From assembly GCF_014529535.1 (NCBI RefSeq), contig NW_023503493.1:8712001-8776000 (forward strand): DNA of 64,000 nucleotides, given 5' to 3'. The notes under the pieces were generated by a model. It did not search any database and was not told the DNA's origin. It saw only the letters and a program-made list of their open reading frames with translations. This DNA comes from Bradysia coprophila (lineage: Eukaryota > Arthropoda > Insecta > Diptera > Sciaridae). Position numbers and translations under genes: made by a program. The number at the start of each line of letters is the position of its first letter. The stretch's first letter is position 1. Of the stretch, positions 20,406-30,965 are shown in pieces.

Positions 20406-22280
20406 CTACCTCTCGAGAATAGTTCTACGGGGAAACCGTCCGAGTTTGAGCAAAGTGACTTTTCCTTGTGACCAGATTTTGTTGCAAATTAGTTCGCAAA
20501 GAAAAATAATTACACTAGCAATCCAACCGCACCAAACCGCAGTCGGTACAGCAAAAGCATCCATGTCCGAACCTTCCGTGACTGTAGCTTGATGCTTCAC
20601 ATTTATTTTCAATATCATTTGCAGCGAATGTTCATTATGTTCTTTGAGCCACTTATCGATTAATCCTGCTGCGTTCAATCGATGAATTATGTCGTTTACT
20701 GACTCAATATATGGAAAATTCGGTCTGACTCGATATGATATAAAATATCTATGTAAAGTTGACTCTCCCATTAAATGGTATGCCTTCAAGGAGAGTCGCC
20801 TTTGTGCTTCTAAAAGCACTAGTCCTTGCTCCCTGTCCTTAAAAAACGCTATCGAATTGTTAAATGTATTGCAAACGTTTGTTAAATGATCCAAGCTCAT
20901 TCCGTGAACCCTGTCAATCCATCCACCAACGTTCGACATATCTTCCAACAATTCAACCAATTTATCTTTCCAATCAATTTCATTAGTCACAATCGGAACT
21001 GAGGACTTGTACAGATCTTCAATTGAGTTGATTTGCGGTTGGAATATTGGCGACGTAAGGTAGCTTTGGAAGATGGACAGAATGCCGTTCATCACAATAA
21101 GACCTGCGAAGGTTAAAGGTACAATGATGAGGACGTCTGCGCGATAAAGATGTTGATATCTGATGGCAGCATTATCGTTTATCAAGAGATTGACGACGTC
21201 GGCAACGGACTGGAAAAGAAAGATTTTATTCTTATGGAAACAACCAGAAGCAATAAGTAGAAGTGATGACGCCACAATCATAATGAATGCAAACACCAAA
21301 AGGAGCGTCCACGTTCCTGTTCCGTTTTGCAGATATGCGATGAAATCGTGATAAAGCTGGCTATGCGGAACTAACAATAGCAAAGTCGTCTGTCGGTATG
21401 GATATAATGATTCTACTGAATACGCGCTTTCTTCATTGTTCGTTATATCTCCGTCTATAAATAATCCCTTTCTAAGAAATTCCACGTAACTCATAGATAC
21501 CTCCCTCAACGAGGCATTGAAGCAACTCCGAACAGTGGCCAGGAATTCCATTTCAATGTAAGTCCTGTTAAGATCATTAATCTGCACTGATTGAAGTGGA
21601 TGCATGCGGTAATTAGGCATTTTGTCGGGAAAGTAGTCGCGAGGAGATCGGTTTCTAGTCACATTAGTTAAGGGAAATGTTCTGAAAGGATCGTATATGA
21701 ATACGTTGAATGACGGTTCATCGTCATCAACACTTAAGTAAACTGCGCCAAAAATATTCACAATACCAGCACCCCAACACAAACGAAATAAATTCTCTAC
21801 CATGTCTACAGAGGTGACACTGCGAGTGAAAAACACGCCAATTTTCACGTTATGTTGAAGCATTCGGATGTCTTTAACTCGATCTACCAATTGCGAAACA
21901 CTTTTAGTTATTAAATCCTCGACAATGACAACCAGAAATGAATTTTCGCTGCCTTTCGCATTTAACACTGCATGATCTCTAATGGTAAGAACATCGCTCT
22001 CCCGCAGGTCATCAAAAGTGAAAACAGTCTGAGATGTAACGTTGTTCATCTTAGTTCCAGAACTTGATGAGGACTGCAAAAACCAATGGTCGAGATCCCA
22101 TGACGATTGCATAAGAAATATGTGATGATCGAAACGATAGAAGTCATTTAGCCGATTGATTAGAAGTCGAGCATCGTGATGTTGCTGGCACCAGGCCTTT
22201 GTCGACAGAAAAATTATTAATATTTGTGGTAGTATCATGGAGACAAGCAGAACTTGTGTTAATGGGTATCGCTTGACCAC
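20406..22280 (-). CDS. Divergent ionotropic receptor (chemoreceptor), single exon
   Basis: An uninterrupted 624-codon frame. A hydrophobic signal peptide (about 8-28) is followed by a variable extracellular N-terminal domain with N-glycosylation sites. TM1 is near 324-346 (WTLLLVFAFIMIVASS), a re-entrant/pore region near 355-372, TM2 near 382-404, then QSYLTSP (405-411), the insect IR version of the SYTANL motif. S2 of the ligand-binding domain comes next and TM3 is near 578-598, with a short cytoplasmic tail. Insect IRs descend from ionotropic glutamate receptors and form cation channels with IR25a/IR76b-type co-receptors. Lack of introns and divergence place it among species-specific gustatory-type IRs; canonical glutamate-binding residues are not evident. 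A broken relative lies immediately 5' of it. Ligand unknown. Confidence 0.85.
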   Translation of the reverse strand: MVKRYPLTQVLLVSMILPQILIIFLSTKAWCQQHHDARLLINRLNDFYRFDHHIFLMQSSWDLDHWFLQSSSSSGTKMNNVTSQTVFTFDDLRESDVLTIRDHAVLNAKGSENSFLVVIVEDLITKSVSQLVDRVKDIRMLQHNVKIGVFFTRSVTSVDMVENLFRLCWGAGIVNIFGAVYLSVDDDEPSFNVFIYDPFRTFPLTNVTRNRSPRDYFPDKMPNYRMHPLQSVQINDLNRTYIEMEFLATVRSCFNASLREVSMSYVEFLRKGLFIDGDITNNEESAYSVESLYPYRQTTLLLLVPHSQLYHDFIAYLQNGTGTWTLLLVFAFIMIVASSLLLIASGCFHKNKIFLFQSVADVVNLLINDNAAIRYQHLYRADVLIIVPLTFAGLIVMNGILSIFQSYLTSPIFQPQINSIEDLYKSSVPIVTNEIDWKDKLVELLEDMSNVGGWIDRVHGMSLDHLTNVCNTFNNSIAFFKDREQGLVLLEAQRRLSLKAYHLMGESTLHRYFISYRVRPNFPYIESVNDIIHRLNAAGLIDKWLKEHNEHSLQMILKINVKHQATVTEGSDMDAFAVPTAVWCGWIASVIIFLCELICNKIWSQGKVTLLKLGRFPRRTILER

Positions 22281-22469
22281 TGAACCAACATAAAACTGTG
22301 ATTGAGTATGAAAACCTTCATATTCATAATGACAGTGGATGAAGAGATTATCTCATAATTAGTTGTGTCCACTTCATTAATTATTGCATGACAATCCTGT
22401 GCGTGTGCATGCATTGTAGTCTTTATGACTATGTTGAAAGCTACTTTTTTCATCAGCCTTAATCGGTAC

Positions 22470-22745
22470 TGAGGACTTGAGTTTTCAAACCCTTTGCAAC
22501 GACACCCAGAAAAGAATTTTTGTTTCTTATCTCCTTTAACACTACAAGTTCTGTAATGGTAACATCGCTCTACGAATGACCATCGAAAGTGAGAACAGTT
22601 TAACGAGTTTGGTAACATGGTCCAGCTTAGTTTCAGGACTTGATGACGACTGCAATAACCAATGATCGAGATCGAATGATGATTGTATAAGGAATATGTG
22701 ATGACTGAAACGATAGTAGTCAGTAGCCGGTAGAAAATTTGACTC
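22470..22745 (-). pseudogene. Fragment of a second ionotropic receptor (N-terminal domain)
   Basis: On the minus strand, YYRFSHHIFLIQSSFDLDHW and LLQSSSSPETK match FYRFDHHIFLMQSSWDLDHW and FLQSSSSSGTK of the intact receptor (residues 48-77). Further homology (leucine-, VVIVE-like parts) continues towards 22470 but with frame changes. It ends well before any membrane segment. This is a truncated tandem copy, about 220 bp from the intact start codon. Confidence 0.75.
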
Positions 22746-22764
22746 ATTCCACTGCACTGCATCT

Positions 22765-22947
22765 AGCATGAACATAGAAAATATTCGGAGTCTGATGAAA
22801 TCACAGTCCACACTGCGTTTCTTTCGTAAAGATAGACGAATTGTTTTCGTTGTATCAGTTGAAACATCCAATACAATCAATCCAAAGTGGTAGTTCTTAT
22901 CACTAAAGTCTCAAAATTTGACACTTGTCAACTCAGTGTTCATGCAG
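22765..22947 (-). repeat. Duplicated upstream segment of the IR locus, copy 1
   Basis: Matches 25092-25288 over ~180 bp, starting CTAGCATGAACATAGAAAAT and ending CTCAAAATTTGACAC then AATTCAGTGTTCA-like. Both copies look non-coding, or like decayed receptor 5' ends. Confidence 0.6.
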
Positions 22948-24540
22948 CGATGTGCTCCTTCACGAACTAAAGCTCTTTCTCTGCGTCTGGCTTAAGTACT
23001 TCATACGAACCCTAAAGCATCAAATTTTCTCATTTTAATGAGCGAAATAATTCCAAACGAAAACAATAATCGGAACTAATAAAACGAATCATCATCGCTG
23101 TTGCTAATATTCTTCGAGTGTGTTATATACACGCTTTACTTGTCGTTACGTTGATTGCCGTCACTGCCGTTTACAACAAAATTGAACGATGCTTTTTTCC
23201 TTTGAATCAAAAGAACATTTCAGTTCGTCAACGTGCTTCACTCGCAACCGACCATTGGCTAGCAACATTTCGTCGTTGTTTATTTAATCGAACAAGTTTT
23301 CGGTATTTACATATTACTATATATACCACACCGCTATTACCACTCCTATAGATCATATTATTTTGAACTAAACACCAGGAATCAATTAGTTTCTAATTAA
23401 CTTTCGTGCAGTTGACAGTCTCGTTTAAGTGAAACAAACATTTTAACAAGTTTTCCGTGTTAAATGTGAAGATGTGATGGTCTTAATCATATTGTGTGTG
23501 TATTTATAACGAAAATTCCGGTCATTAAAATTAATTGAATTTGTAATTTGGTGCTGTGATTGTAAAGACTTAGAAACATTTATCTTAGCGCAATTATGTT
23601 TACATAAAAAGCACAACAAAAGTGTTGCACTCCGAATGTAAACGAGGAATCGAAATTGGTTAGTCGACATTACCGTGTGTTGAATCCAGTATTATTAATC
23701 GTGATCGCGCAAAATATAAAGTAAGTCAACATTTGCGCAGATAGTTTGACAATTCCAAAATTTACTCACTAATAATAATTGCAATGTAAACATTCGCAGT
23801 TTAGTGTCAATATCCCACTTCGTATCGTCAACCTGAGTATCACTCCTCTTCGCTCATTAGCTGGACATTTTGAATATTATGTACAAAAACGAAGTTATTT
23901 CTCTCGTTGAATGTTTAAATAAAAAAAATAATAAAAATCTGATGATCATGTTGACCTTGGTACTAAAAAAATTCCAATTTTTTCGCTATACGGGCTAGCC
24001 TCGATGCATAATTTAACTTTACACTTGAAAAATCTATCTGCTGTTCTTACTATCGACTTTTCAATTTTCTTACCTTCGTGCGTGAACACTTTTCAATAGA
24101 AAAATTTTTTCGTTTGCTAAAATATTTACATTTCCACAAATTACGAAGCATATTTTAACACTCCATAATACCTGATGGTGAATGTGTGTTCAACCGAATC
24201 GTAATTTTGTGAGAATAAATATTGTCATTTTAAAATACTTGATCGTGATGCCCCGTGCTACACATTTTTAAAATTTTTGCTAGACTCTCGACAAAGCAAA
24301 ACAACACGACAAAAAAAAATTCGTCATAACATCGAGTATAATTATGTGAGTTGTGTATGCATGTTACAAGTTGACCTCTTGTGTGCGATATCGCCGAATG
24401 TTTTCTGAATTTAAATTATTTCAACGATTTTGTACCTACACATAAATGTTTGGCACATATCGAATTTATCGTTCACGACGGTTCTTTGTTGTTGATTTTA
24501 TTGTGACATTATTGAACATTGGACAATTTTCAATTAGTCA
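22948..24540. other. Intergenic, nothing recognised
   Basis: AT-rich; no conserved ORF or structural RNA seen. Confidence 0.4.
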
Positions 24541-24558
24541 GTACCAGTTCGATCTATC

Positions 24559-24567
24559 TATATAAGG
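24559..24567 (+). promoter_or_regulatory. TATA box, candidate promoter of serpin 1
   Basis: TATATAAGG in a setting without other TATA-like runs nearby, with TCACAGCT-type initiator sequence about 25-30 bp downstream. The serpin coding exon at 27228 is preceded by a splice acceptor (TTTTACAG, 27207-27214), so a non-coding first exon must lie upstream; this is the best candidate seen. Inference only. Confidence 0.35.
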
Positions 24568-25091
24568 TGCTACGTGCGTCACAGCTTCTTGTTTATTATG
24601 CATCTTTCACACACGAACTGGATTCAATCTTTACCATAAAAAGTGAATCAGGTTTCCCTCGGGTTTTCCATTTGCGTTGTCATCTCTGATGCTTCTATGA
24701 CGAATAATACCTGGCTAAGACTACGACAACATTTTAAAAAATCCTATAAGTTCAGTATACGAAACTAATTGTACGTGTGGTATGCCTTGCTATGCTATGC
24801 ATAATCCACAAAACAAATAAATCTGTTTTAAGAGGAAGTGACGCATGTCCGTTCATCAACGCTTTTACTGCGCAAAAAAAAACCTAATTCATCGGGGGAT
24901 CCCAAACGTGTGATAAAATTGGGAGATCAATCAGTTATACAGTCAACAACATTTATTTGAAATTGTTTGTCTTATAATTGAGACTTATAAACGTAGCGTT
25001 CAGATAAAGTCCAAGGCTTTTCACATAATTTGTAATGACATTTCAGCAAGCGATTTTCAAAGAATCTGAACGATGAATCTGTTGTTACACA

Positions 25092-25288
25092 GAACTGGTC
25101 CTAGCATGAACATAGAAAATATTCGAGAGCTGATGAAATTACAGAAGGCGCTGCGTTTCTTTTGTAAGAATGGATGACTTGTTTTCATTGTATGAGTTAA
25201 AACATACAATACAAACTATCCGAAGCGTTAAATCTTATCACAAAAGCCTCAAAATTTGACACTCGTCAATTCAGTGTTCAGGAGCTGT
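25092..25288 (-). repeat. Duplicated upstream segment of the IR locus, copy 2
   Basis: Second copy of the 22765-22947 segment. Same orientation; no receptor coding sequence follows it. Confidence 0.6.
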
Positions 25289-25379
25289 GGTTGTTACGAT
25301 TATTTCTTTTGATTCAATACTCAACGACCAATTCTTACACTACTGTCATTGTCAATTTACATTGTTTCAGCACGTACAC

Positions 25380-25568
25380 TGAAAATACTCAGATCAAATG
25401 AAGTAATTATATCCAATAATAAAACTGCTCATATGCTTGCCATTTGTGAAAGACTATTAATGCGACACGTGCGTGCTTGGTTCTCAATTTTTATTTCTCA
25501 TGTGGGAGTATAGAAGCCCGACCCGATATTGAATCTATTACTTCATTTGATCTCAGTATTTTTTAGGA
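25380..25568. mobile_element. MITE, ~190 bp
   Basis: Left TGAAAATACTCAGATCAAAT then GAAGTAAT pairs with right ATTACTTCATTTGATCTCAG then TATTTTTTAGG. Partial relatives of the arm (TGTTACTTCTTTTG) occur near 17175 and 33203. Confidence 0.65.
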
Positions 25569-25959
25569 GATTTGGATGCTTTTCACTCATTTTTTAAGCA
25601 TTTGTTTTTCCATATGAAACCACATTAGTCAGAGATTGGCGATTCCTGAATTCCTTATCGATTACAGATGATAGCTGTCCGTAACAGATTGAGTTACCTT
25701 CTCCCGTTATGTCAGCTTCAACATAATGTCGAATTTGGGTAAATAATATCGAGTAAATTGATCCAAATTTGAAGTATAGAAAATGTCACACGATATTCCG
25801 TCTCCCACTTCTTCAACATTTCATTGTAATAAAGACAAAGGAAGATTGTTGACGATATGATTAATTCATAATTTTAACCGGAATTATAATTAAAGAATAA
25901 ATCAGGCAATTTATGAACAATCATGATATTTTAGCGTATGTTTCAAGGACCGTATATAT

Positions 25960-26190
25960 AAATCAGTCAAAAAACCCTTAAAGGGTAAATGTGATACAGT
26001 CCTTTATCTTCCTTACAAAATAACTGATATCGCTGTGGGTGACGCATTGTGCGTCGTACGCAAAAGTCTTATCCACAAAAAATTGACCCAAAAAGTTTTT
26101 GAAAGAAAGTTTTACAAAAAGAAATTTGTGTCACAAGTGGCAGATGATGAGGAAACTATTGTTAAAAATTGTTAAAAAATGTGCTGATAG
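25960..26190 (+). repeat. Inverted flank of the serpin locus, block A (left)
   Basis: Starts AATCAGTCAAAAAACCCTTA, contains GATATCGCTG then GGGTGACGCATTGTGCG and CACAAGTGGCAGATGATGAG. The reverse complement is found at about 30780-30965, and the same-strand counterpart of its last part at 30611-30760. Confidence 0.7.
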
Positions 26191-26308
26191 AATTTACACG
26201 AAAGAAAGCCGAATCAATTCTCCATCTGCCGGGCCAACAGAGATAGCTCTAAGAACTAATTGAAACAGAAAATTCCAACTTCGCGACATTTTTCTTCAAT
26301 ACCGTCCA

Positions 26309-26530
26309 ATTCTACTCCCAAAACTCTGAGACTTTGCTGAAGAAACCAACCTTCCATCTGCCACAGTTCCCGAGATAAGTATAAAAACTGATAGTGATCA
26401 AAATTTTCCACTTTTTGTACAAACTGCCCTATTCTACTCTAAAAACTCTAAGACTGCCGAAGAAACCAACCTTCCATCTGCCACAGTTCCTTAGATAAGT
26501 CTAAAAACTGAAAGTGACTAAATTTTTCCA
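26309..26530 (+). repeat. Two-copy tandem duplication, ~100 bp unit
   Basis: 26309-26410 and 26431-26530 share ATTCTACTC, GAAGAAACCAACCTTCCATC, TGCCACAGTTCC and AAAAACTGA(A/T)AGTGA in order with few changes. Confidence 0.65.
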
Positions 26531-26616
26531 GCTGCCCAACCATACCATACAATTTCCAACAAGAAACATCTTAAAACAACACACATGACCATCCATTTCA
26601 TGCACCAAAATGTACA

Positions 26617-26641
26617 ACACACACACACACACACACACACA
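26617..26641. repeat. (AC)n microsatellite
   Basis: About 12 AC dinucleotide repeats. Confidence 0.85.
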
Positions 26642-26873
26642 TACAAATTGGCTTTTATATGGCATTTGTATGGAGAATTTGGGGAGCTCCAGCTCCCAAG
26701 ATATGGGTTTTTCCCAACTTTTGAAAATTCCATTCTTATTTTTGGGCCATTATTAGCCTATAACCAAAATTTCAGGAAAATCTATAGAAACGTTTAGTAG
26801 TTGCTGGATCCAGCTTTCCATAGGCGATTTTTATTATATGAAAATTCGAGATTTTGCTTATTTTCATACAGAC

Positions 26874-27110
26874 TTCAATATTTCGAAATTCAATATCTCG
26901 GCCACTTTTGAAGCTGCAGTAACGTGTGACAGCTCGTTGAACTCGTATTGATGCCTAGATTCTAAATATCGTCTTTTGGGTCGTTGGAGTTAAGGGGCAG
27001 AACTCAAAAAGTTGCTGTAAATATGCTCCGCCGTCCTCAAAAAAAAATAAAAACATTTTTGGTAGTGGACTTGCGTCACGCCCGCTTACTAACGTGCAGG
27101 CATGATACCT
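26874..27110 (+). repeat. Inverted flank of the serpin locus, block B (left)
   Basis: Contains GAAATTCAATATCTCGG, GTTGCTGTAAATATGCTCCG, and TTTTTGGTAGTGGACTTGCG. The complement lies at 30379-30610. It ends about 100 bp before the serpin splice acceptor. Confidence 0.75.
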
Positions 27111-27227
27111 GTCGCACGCTTTTATCGTTTACTTTCAACTCGGACTCACTGACTACTGGTTTCTTAGATTTTTCCCGTCGCCTACATTAATTGGTTTTAT
27201 TCCTTGTTTTACAGAAAACCTCCCATC

Positions 27228-28922
27228 ATGTTACGATACGGGACATTTCTGTTAGGACTGATATTAGCAACAGTAACAGCACAAAATTTCGAACAAAATA
27301 TGGCTCAAAACGCATTACCGAACGACAGCTCGAAATTTGTTCCACCTGAACAACCACAACCACAGCCGCCACAACAACCCAATGATTCCCTAACGGCGGC
27401 ACAACAGTTCATATTACAAGCTACAATGCAAATATCCAATGGGACCGAAAGGTTTTCGTTGGAACTTTACAAGGTATAAGACTAGCAATGCAGACAATGT
27501 TTGTGGATTTGATAACTTTTGACGATTTTAGAGATTAGCCATAGCATTGGACGAACTGCCCGAAGGACGAGATTTCATTATTTCGCCATTTTCTGTGTGG
27601 TCATTGCTGATCCTGACGGCTGAGGGGGCGTTAGGGAATACATACGCACAGTTACAAAATGTGATGGGTCTACCGAACGATTTGACTTACATTCGAGAAG
27701 GCTATCGGCACATACAAAATTCCCTTAAGTGAGTATACATTACAGAGGGCGCACGGATCGGTCCAACTTTCAATTATTCCGTGATTTAGAGTGAACACAA
27801 CGACTATTGAATTGGCTGTGGAGCAAGTGATGTTTACCGATAAAAATCGTCCCGTAGAACTTGACTATGAAGACAAATTAACGCGAGTGTACGAGGCAGA
27901 CGTAGTCCCCGTTGATTTTCACAAAACTGATGATGCCTATTACGAAATCAATGACTACATTAATGAGAAGACACACGGAAAAATCACGAAAATTGTACAG
28001 CCAGAAGATTTACACGACCTGCAGATGGTCCTCGTATCGGCCATATTTTTCAAGGGTGAATGGAAGGTATCACATTACTCCTAACCGACTTGTTGATGTC
28101 GTTGCTAACAGAAATTTGTGCTTCCCGTTCCGCTTGGTTTATAGTTCCCGTTTGATAAGCAGGACACCAGAGAAGAGCCATTTTACGATGAGAATGGAAA
28201 CAATTTGGGAACTGTGAATATGATGTCGCAAAAGGGCGCTTTTGGGTATGCCGCACATGCGGCACTTCAGGCACATGTCCTCGAACTTCCATATGGAAAT
28301 GAGGATCGTTTGAGCATGTACGTTCTGCTGCCACGAAAAGGTAATGTTCGGACAGAAATTTCAGTTTTTGTATGAGAAAGATGAAATGGTCATTGAATCC
28401 GCTCTGGGTACATAGGTTTGAGACTGTCGGCTGTAATTGAAAACATTGCAAACGTTGGCATTGCAAAAATTATGGCAGATATTGAAGCAGCGCAAGCCAA
28501 ATACGAAGACGACGAAGTTGAAGTCTTTATGCCGAGAATCCGAATTACCTCCGATTTTACGTTGAATATGGTGCTGGAACAGATGGGATTGGTTGATATA
28601 TTCGATGCAAACACGGCGAATCTCACGGGCATAGCTAAATATGCGCCGTATTTGTCGAGAATCATACATAAGGCCAAAGTTGAAGTGACTGAAGAGGGAA
28701 CTGTTGCGGCGGCCGTTACTGGTAAAATTATTACGGATGTATTTGGTTTCAAGAATTAAATTTGAAAAAACAAATTGTTTCTCAGGTGGAACGTTTGTCA
28801 ACAAAAATTCCCCGTCAAGATTCTACGCAAATCGGCCATTCGCCTTTTTGATCGTAGAAAAGCGATCGAAATTGTTGCTGTTTAGCGGTCAAGTTAAGAA
28901 TCCAACCCAAGACAAATTTTAA
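27228..28922 (+). CDS. Secreted serpin 1 (probable trypsin-like protease inhibitor)
   Basis: Six coding exons: 27228-27473, 27532-27728, 27790-28066, 28145-28340, 28416-28721 and 28786-28922, phases consistent, 452 residues. Signal peptide ([18 protein letters not shown]), then an Asn/Pro/Gln-rich linker ([11 protein letters not shown]), then the serpin fold: [37 protein letters not shown], hinge [13 protein letters not shown] and terminal [20 protein letters not shown]. The small-residue hinge indicates an inhibitory serpin. Counting P17-P1 from the hinge puts P1 at Lys in [13 protein letters not shown], implying trypsin-like targets, for example clip-domain proteases of haemolymph cascades. 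The last intron lies inside the reactive loop, the usual place for alternative loop exons in insect serpins; only one such exon was seen. Intron read-through would give a truncated end [15 protein letters not shown] splice acceptor at 27213-27214 points to a non-coding first exon. Confidence 0.9.
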
Positions 28923-29623
28923 ATCGATTTTTCTGTGAAATAATTCTATTTTTGTATTAAAAACCATTTCAAATTGACAAATTAAACCGAATTGTCTTTT
29001 GAATCAATCGACAACGCTCTTGAATTGAATTTAACTGCAAGAAGCCAGCAATCATATGAGTATAATGAGTAAGGAAGGAAGTCTTTGCTGCATAGGTATA
29101 GGCGTGGTAATCGGTATCATCGCTGAAAAATTGCAATTTCTTCAAGCAAAACGGAGTAATATTTCGAGAGGTATTGTGGGGACAACTATGTGAAACGAAA
29201 TTATGTTTCTTTTGCTAGAGGACTGTCGAATCTCATAAAATGTATACCACAATGTCTCACAGTAGTCGTTCGATCTTTGATTGATGTTTAATTGTAAGAG
29301 TACTCAAGTACTGAAAGTACTTTGAAATGATGACAAACTGTAGATTGCAAGACTAGAACTCCCATGAGCTTCAGGCGTTAAATTAAAGGTACCGACAGAG
29401 TCTATGCCTTAAAAATGAGTTCCAATTCGAAAACCATTCATTCAACAAAGAGTTCACTCAATTCATTTTTTCGAACAAAGAATTAGATTGTTTAAAAAAA
29501 TGAATTGGGTGAGCGAACTCCATATGCTATGTATAATGACTTCCAAATTAGTGGGGACGGTGCCGTAAAATTTTCGATGTCAACATTTTTGAGGAGACTG
29601 GATATTTTTATCTCAAACGTTGT
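28923..29623. other. 3' UTR of serpin 1 and intergenic DNA
   Basis: No canonical AATAAA close to the stop; ATTAAA near 28982 could serve. A hairpin at 29452-29520 (GAGTTCACTCAATTCATTTT with its complement) is the only structure noticed. Confidence 0.4.
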
Positions 29624-29631
29624 GTCTGGAG

Positions 29632-29858
29632 CAGAGAAATGATAAGTACGGCCACTAATGGCTGGGATAGAACACGCCTGACGATGACAGATTGATTACA
29701 TGTAACCGATGGGAGAAAAACTCCATATAAAAATCCAACCAATACGTCAAAAAAATAAATGAAATTGAGAGTCGAAATGAGAGAAAAAATTGTTGAAAAA
29801 AATATGGCTCAGGCGTGTTCTATCCCAGCCATGAGTGGCCGCGCTTATCATTTCTCTG
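29632..29858. mobile_element. hAT-type MITE, 227 bp, with 8 bp target duplication
   Basis: TIRs CAGAGAAATGATAAGTACGG (then CCACTAATGGCTGGGATAG, ACACGCCTGA) and the complement at 29810-29858, ~50 bp. GTCTGGAG directly flanks both ends (29624-29631 and 29859-29866). The 8 bp duplication and CAG-starting TIR are typical of hAT elements. No transposase. Confidence 0.85.
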
Positions 29859-30378
29859 GTCTGGAGGTCATGACAGTCATTTGACTTCTATCTGTTCGTT
29901 TAACAAATTTGGGTACCAACTAATGGATTGAACTACGGATGGGACTTCGTGTTTGCATGGTTATCAAATTAAAACCTTTGTTGTTTTGACAAGCGAAGTG
30001 TTTTAGGGTACATTGTGGAGCTTGCAACAAAATACGAAAACATATAACCGCATCCGGCCCACGTATTCGTATTCGTACAATTGATTCTTGAAAATCTAAA
30101 TTCCTGAAAACTGCGGAAATTCTTGAAAATTCTAGCAATTCTCTAAGATAGTTCCTACAAATAGGCATTACTCACTCTAACAAACAAACTTCGTTTTGAC
30201 GGTTTTGACGCTGTCAAAATATCACCGTAGCCACCAATGGCAACGTTGTACTTTTACAACCTTAGTGAATGTAGTTAGGTTGCTAGAGAGGGTATTGGCA
30301 CTGCTAGACAATACATAATTGTAGAGTCGAATGACACAAAGTCTATTACTTCATTAGTTAAAAAATAACAGCTTTTTT

Positions 30379-30965
30379 ATATCATGTCCACACGTTAGTA
30401 AGTGGGCGTGACGCAAATCCACTACCAAAAATGTTTTTAAAAAAATTTGGGGACGGCGGAGCATATTTACAGCAACTTTTTGACTTCTCCCCCTTAACAC
30501 CAATGACCTCACACTTAGATGACTGGAATCTAGAAATCCATACGAGTTCAACGAGGTATTACACGTTAGTGCAGCTTCAAAATTGACTGAGATATTGAAC
30601 TTCGAAATATTGATGTTTGTCGTACGCAAAAGTTTCTTCAACAAAAAATTGTCCCAAAAATTTGTGAAAGAAAATTTTACAAAAATAAATTTACGTCACA
30701 AGTGGCAGATGTTGAGGAACCTATTGTTAGGAAAGTGATTAAAAAATGTACTCAAAGAACAAAAGATAGTAGAATCATCTGCCACTTGTGACGCAAATTT
30801 ATTTTTGTAAATTTTTCTTTCACAAATTTTTTGGGACATTCTTTTGTTGAAGAAACTTTTGCGTACGGCGCACAATGCGTCACCCTCAGCGATATCATTT
30901 ATTTTGAAAGTAAGATAAAGGACTTGCGTCACATCTACCCTTTAAGGGTTTTTTGACTGATAAAT
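30379..30965 (-). repeat. Inverted flank of the serpin locus, blocks B' and A' (right)
   Basis: 30379-30610 is the complement of block B (26874-27110). 30611-30965 is itself a foldback: GTACGCAAAAGTTTCTTCAA through CACAAGTGGCAGATG pairs with CATCTGCCACTTGTGACGCA through TTTTGCGTAC. Its outer half complements block A (25960-26190). The order B'-A' mirrors A-B on the left. Confidence 0.75.

Noticed and set aside
22259-22762. 167-codon minus-strand frame
   Set aside because: Runs in a different frame through the IR fragment and intergenic DNA; the real homology is the other frame.
28050-28804. Antisense frames of 120-147 codons over serpin 1
   Set aside because: Shadows of exons 4-5 of the serpin.
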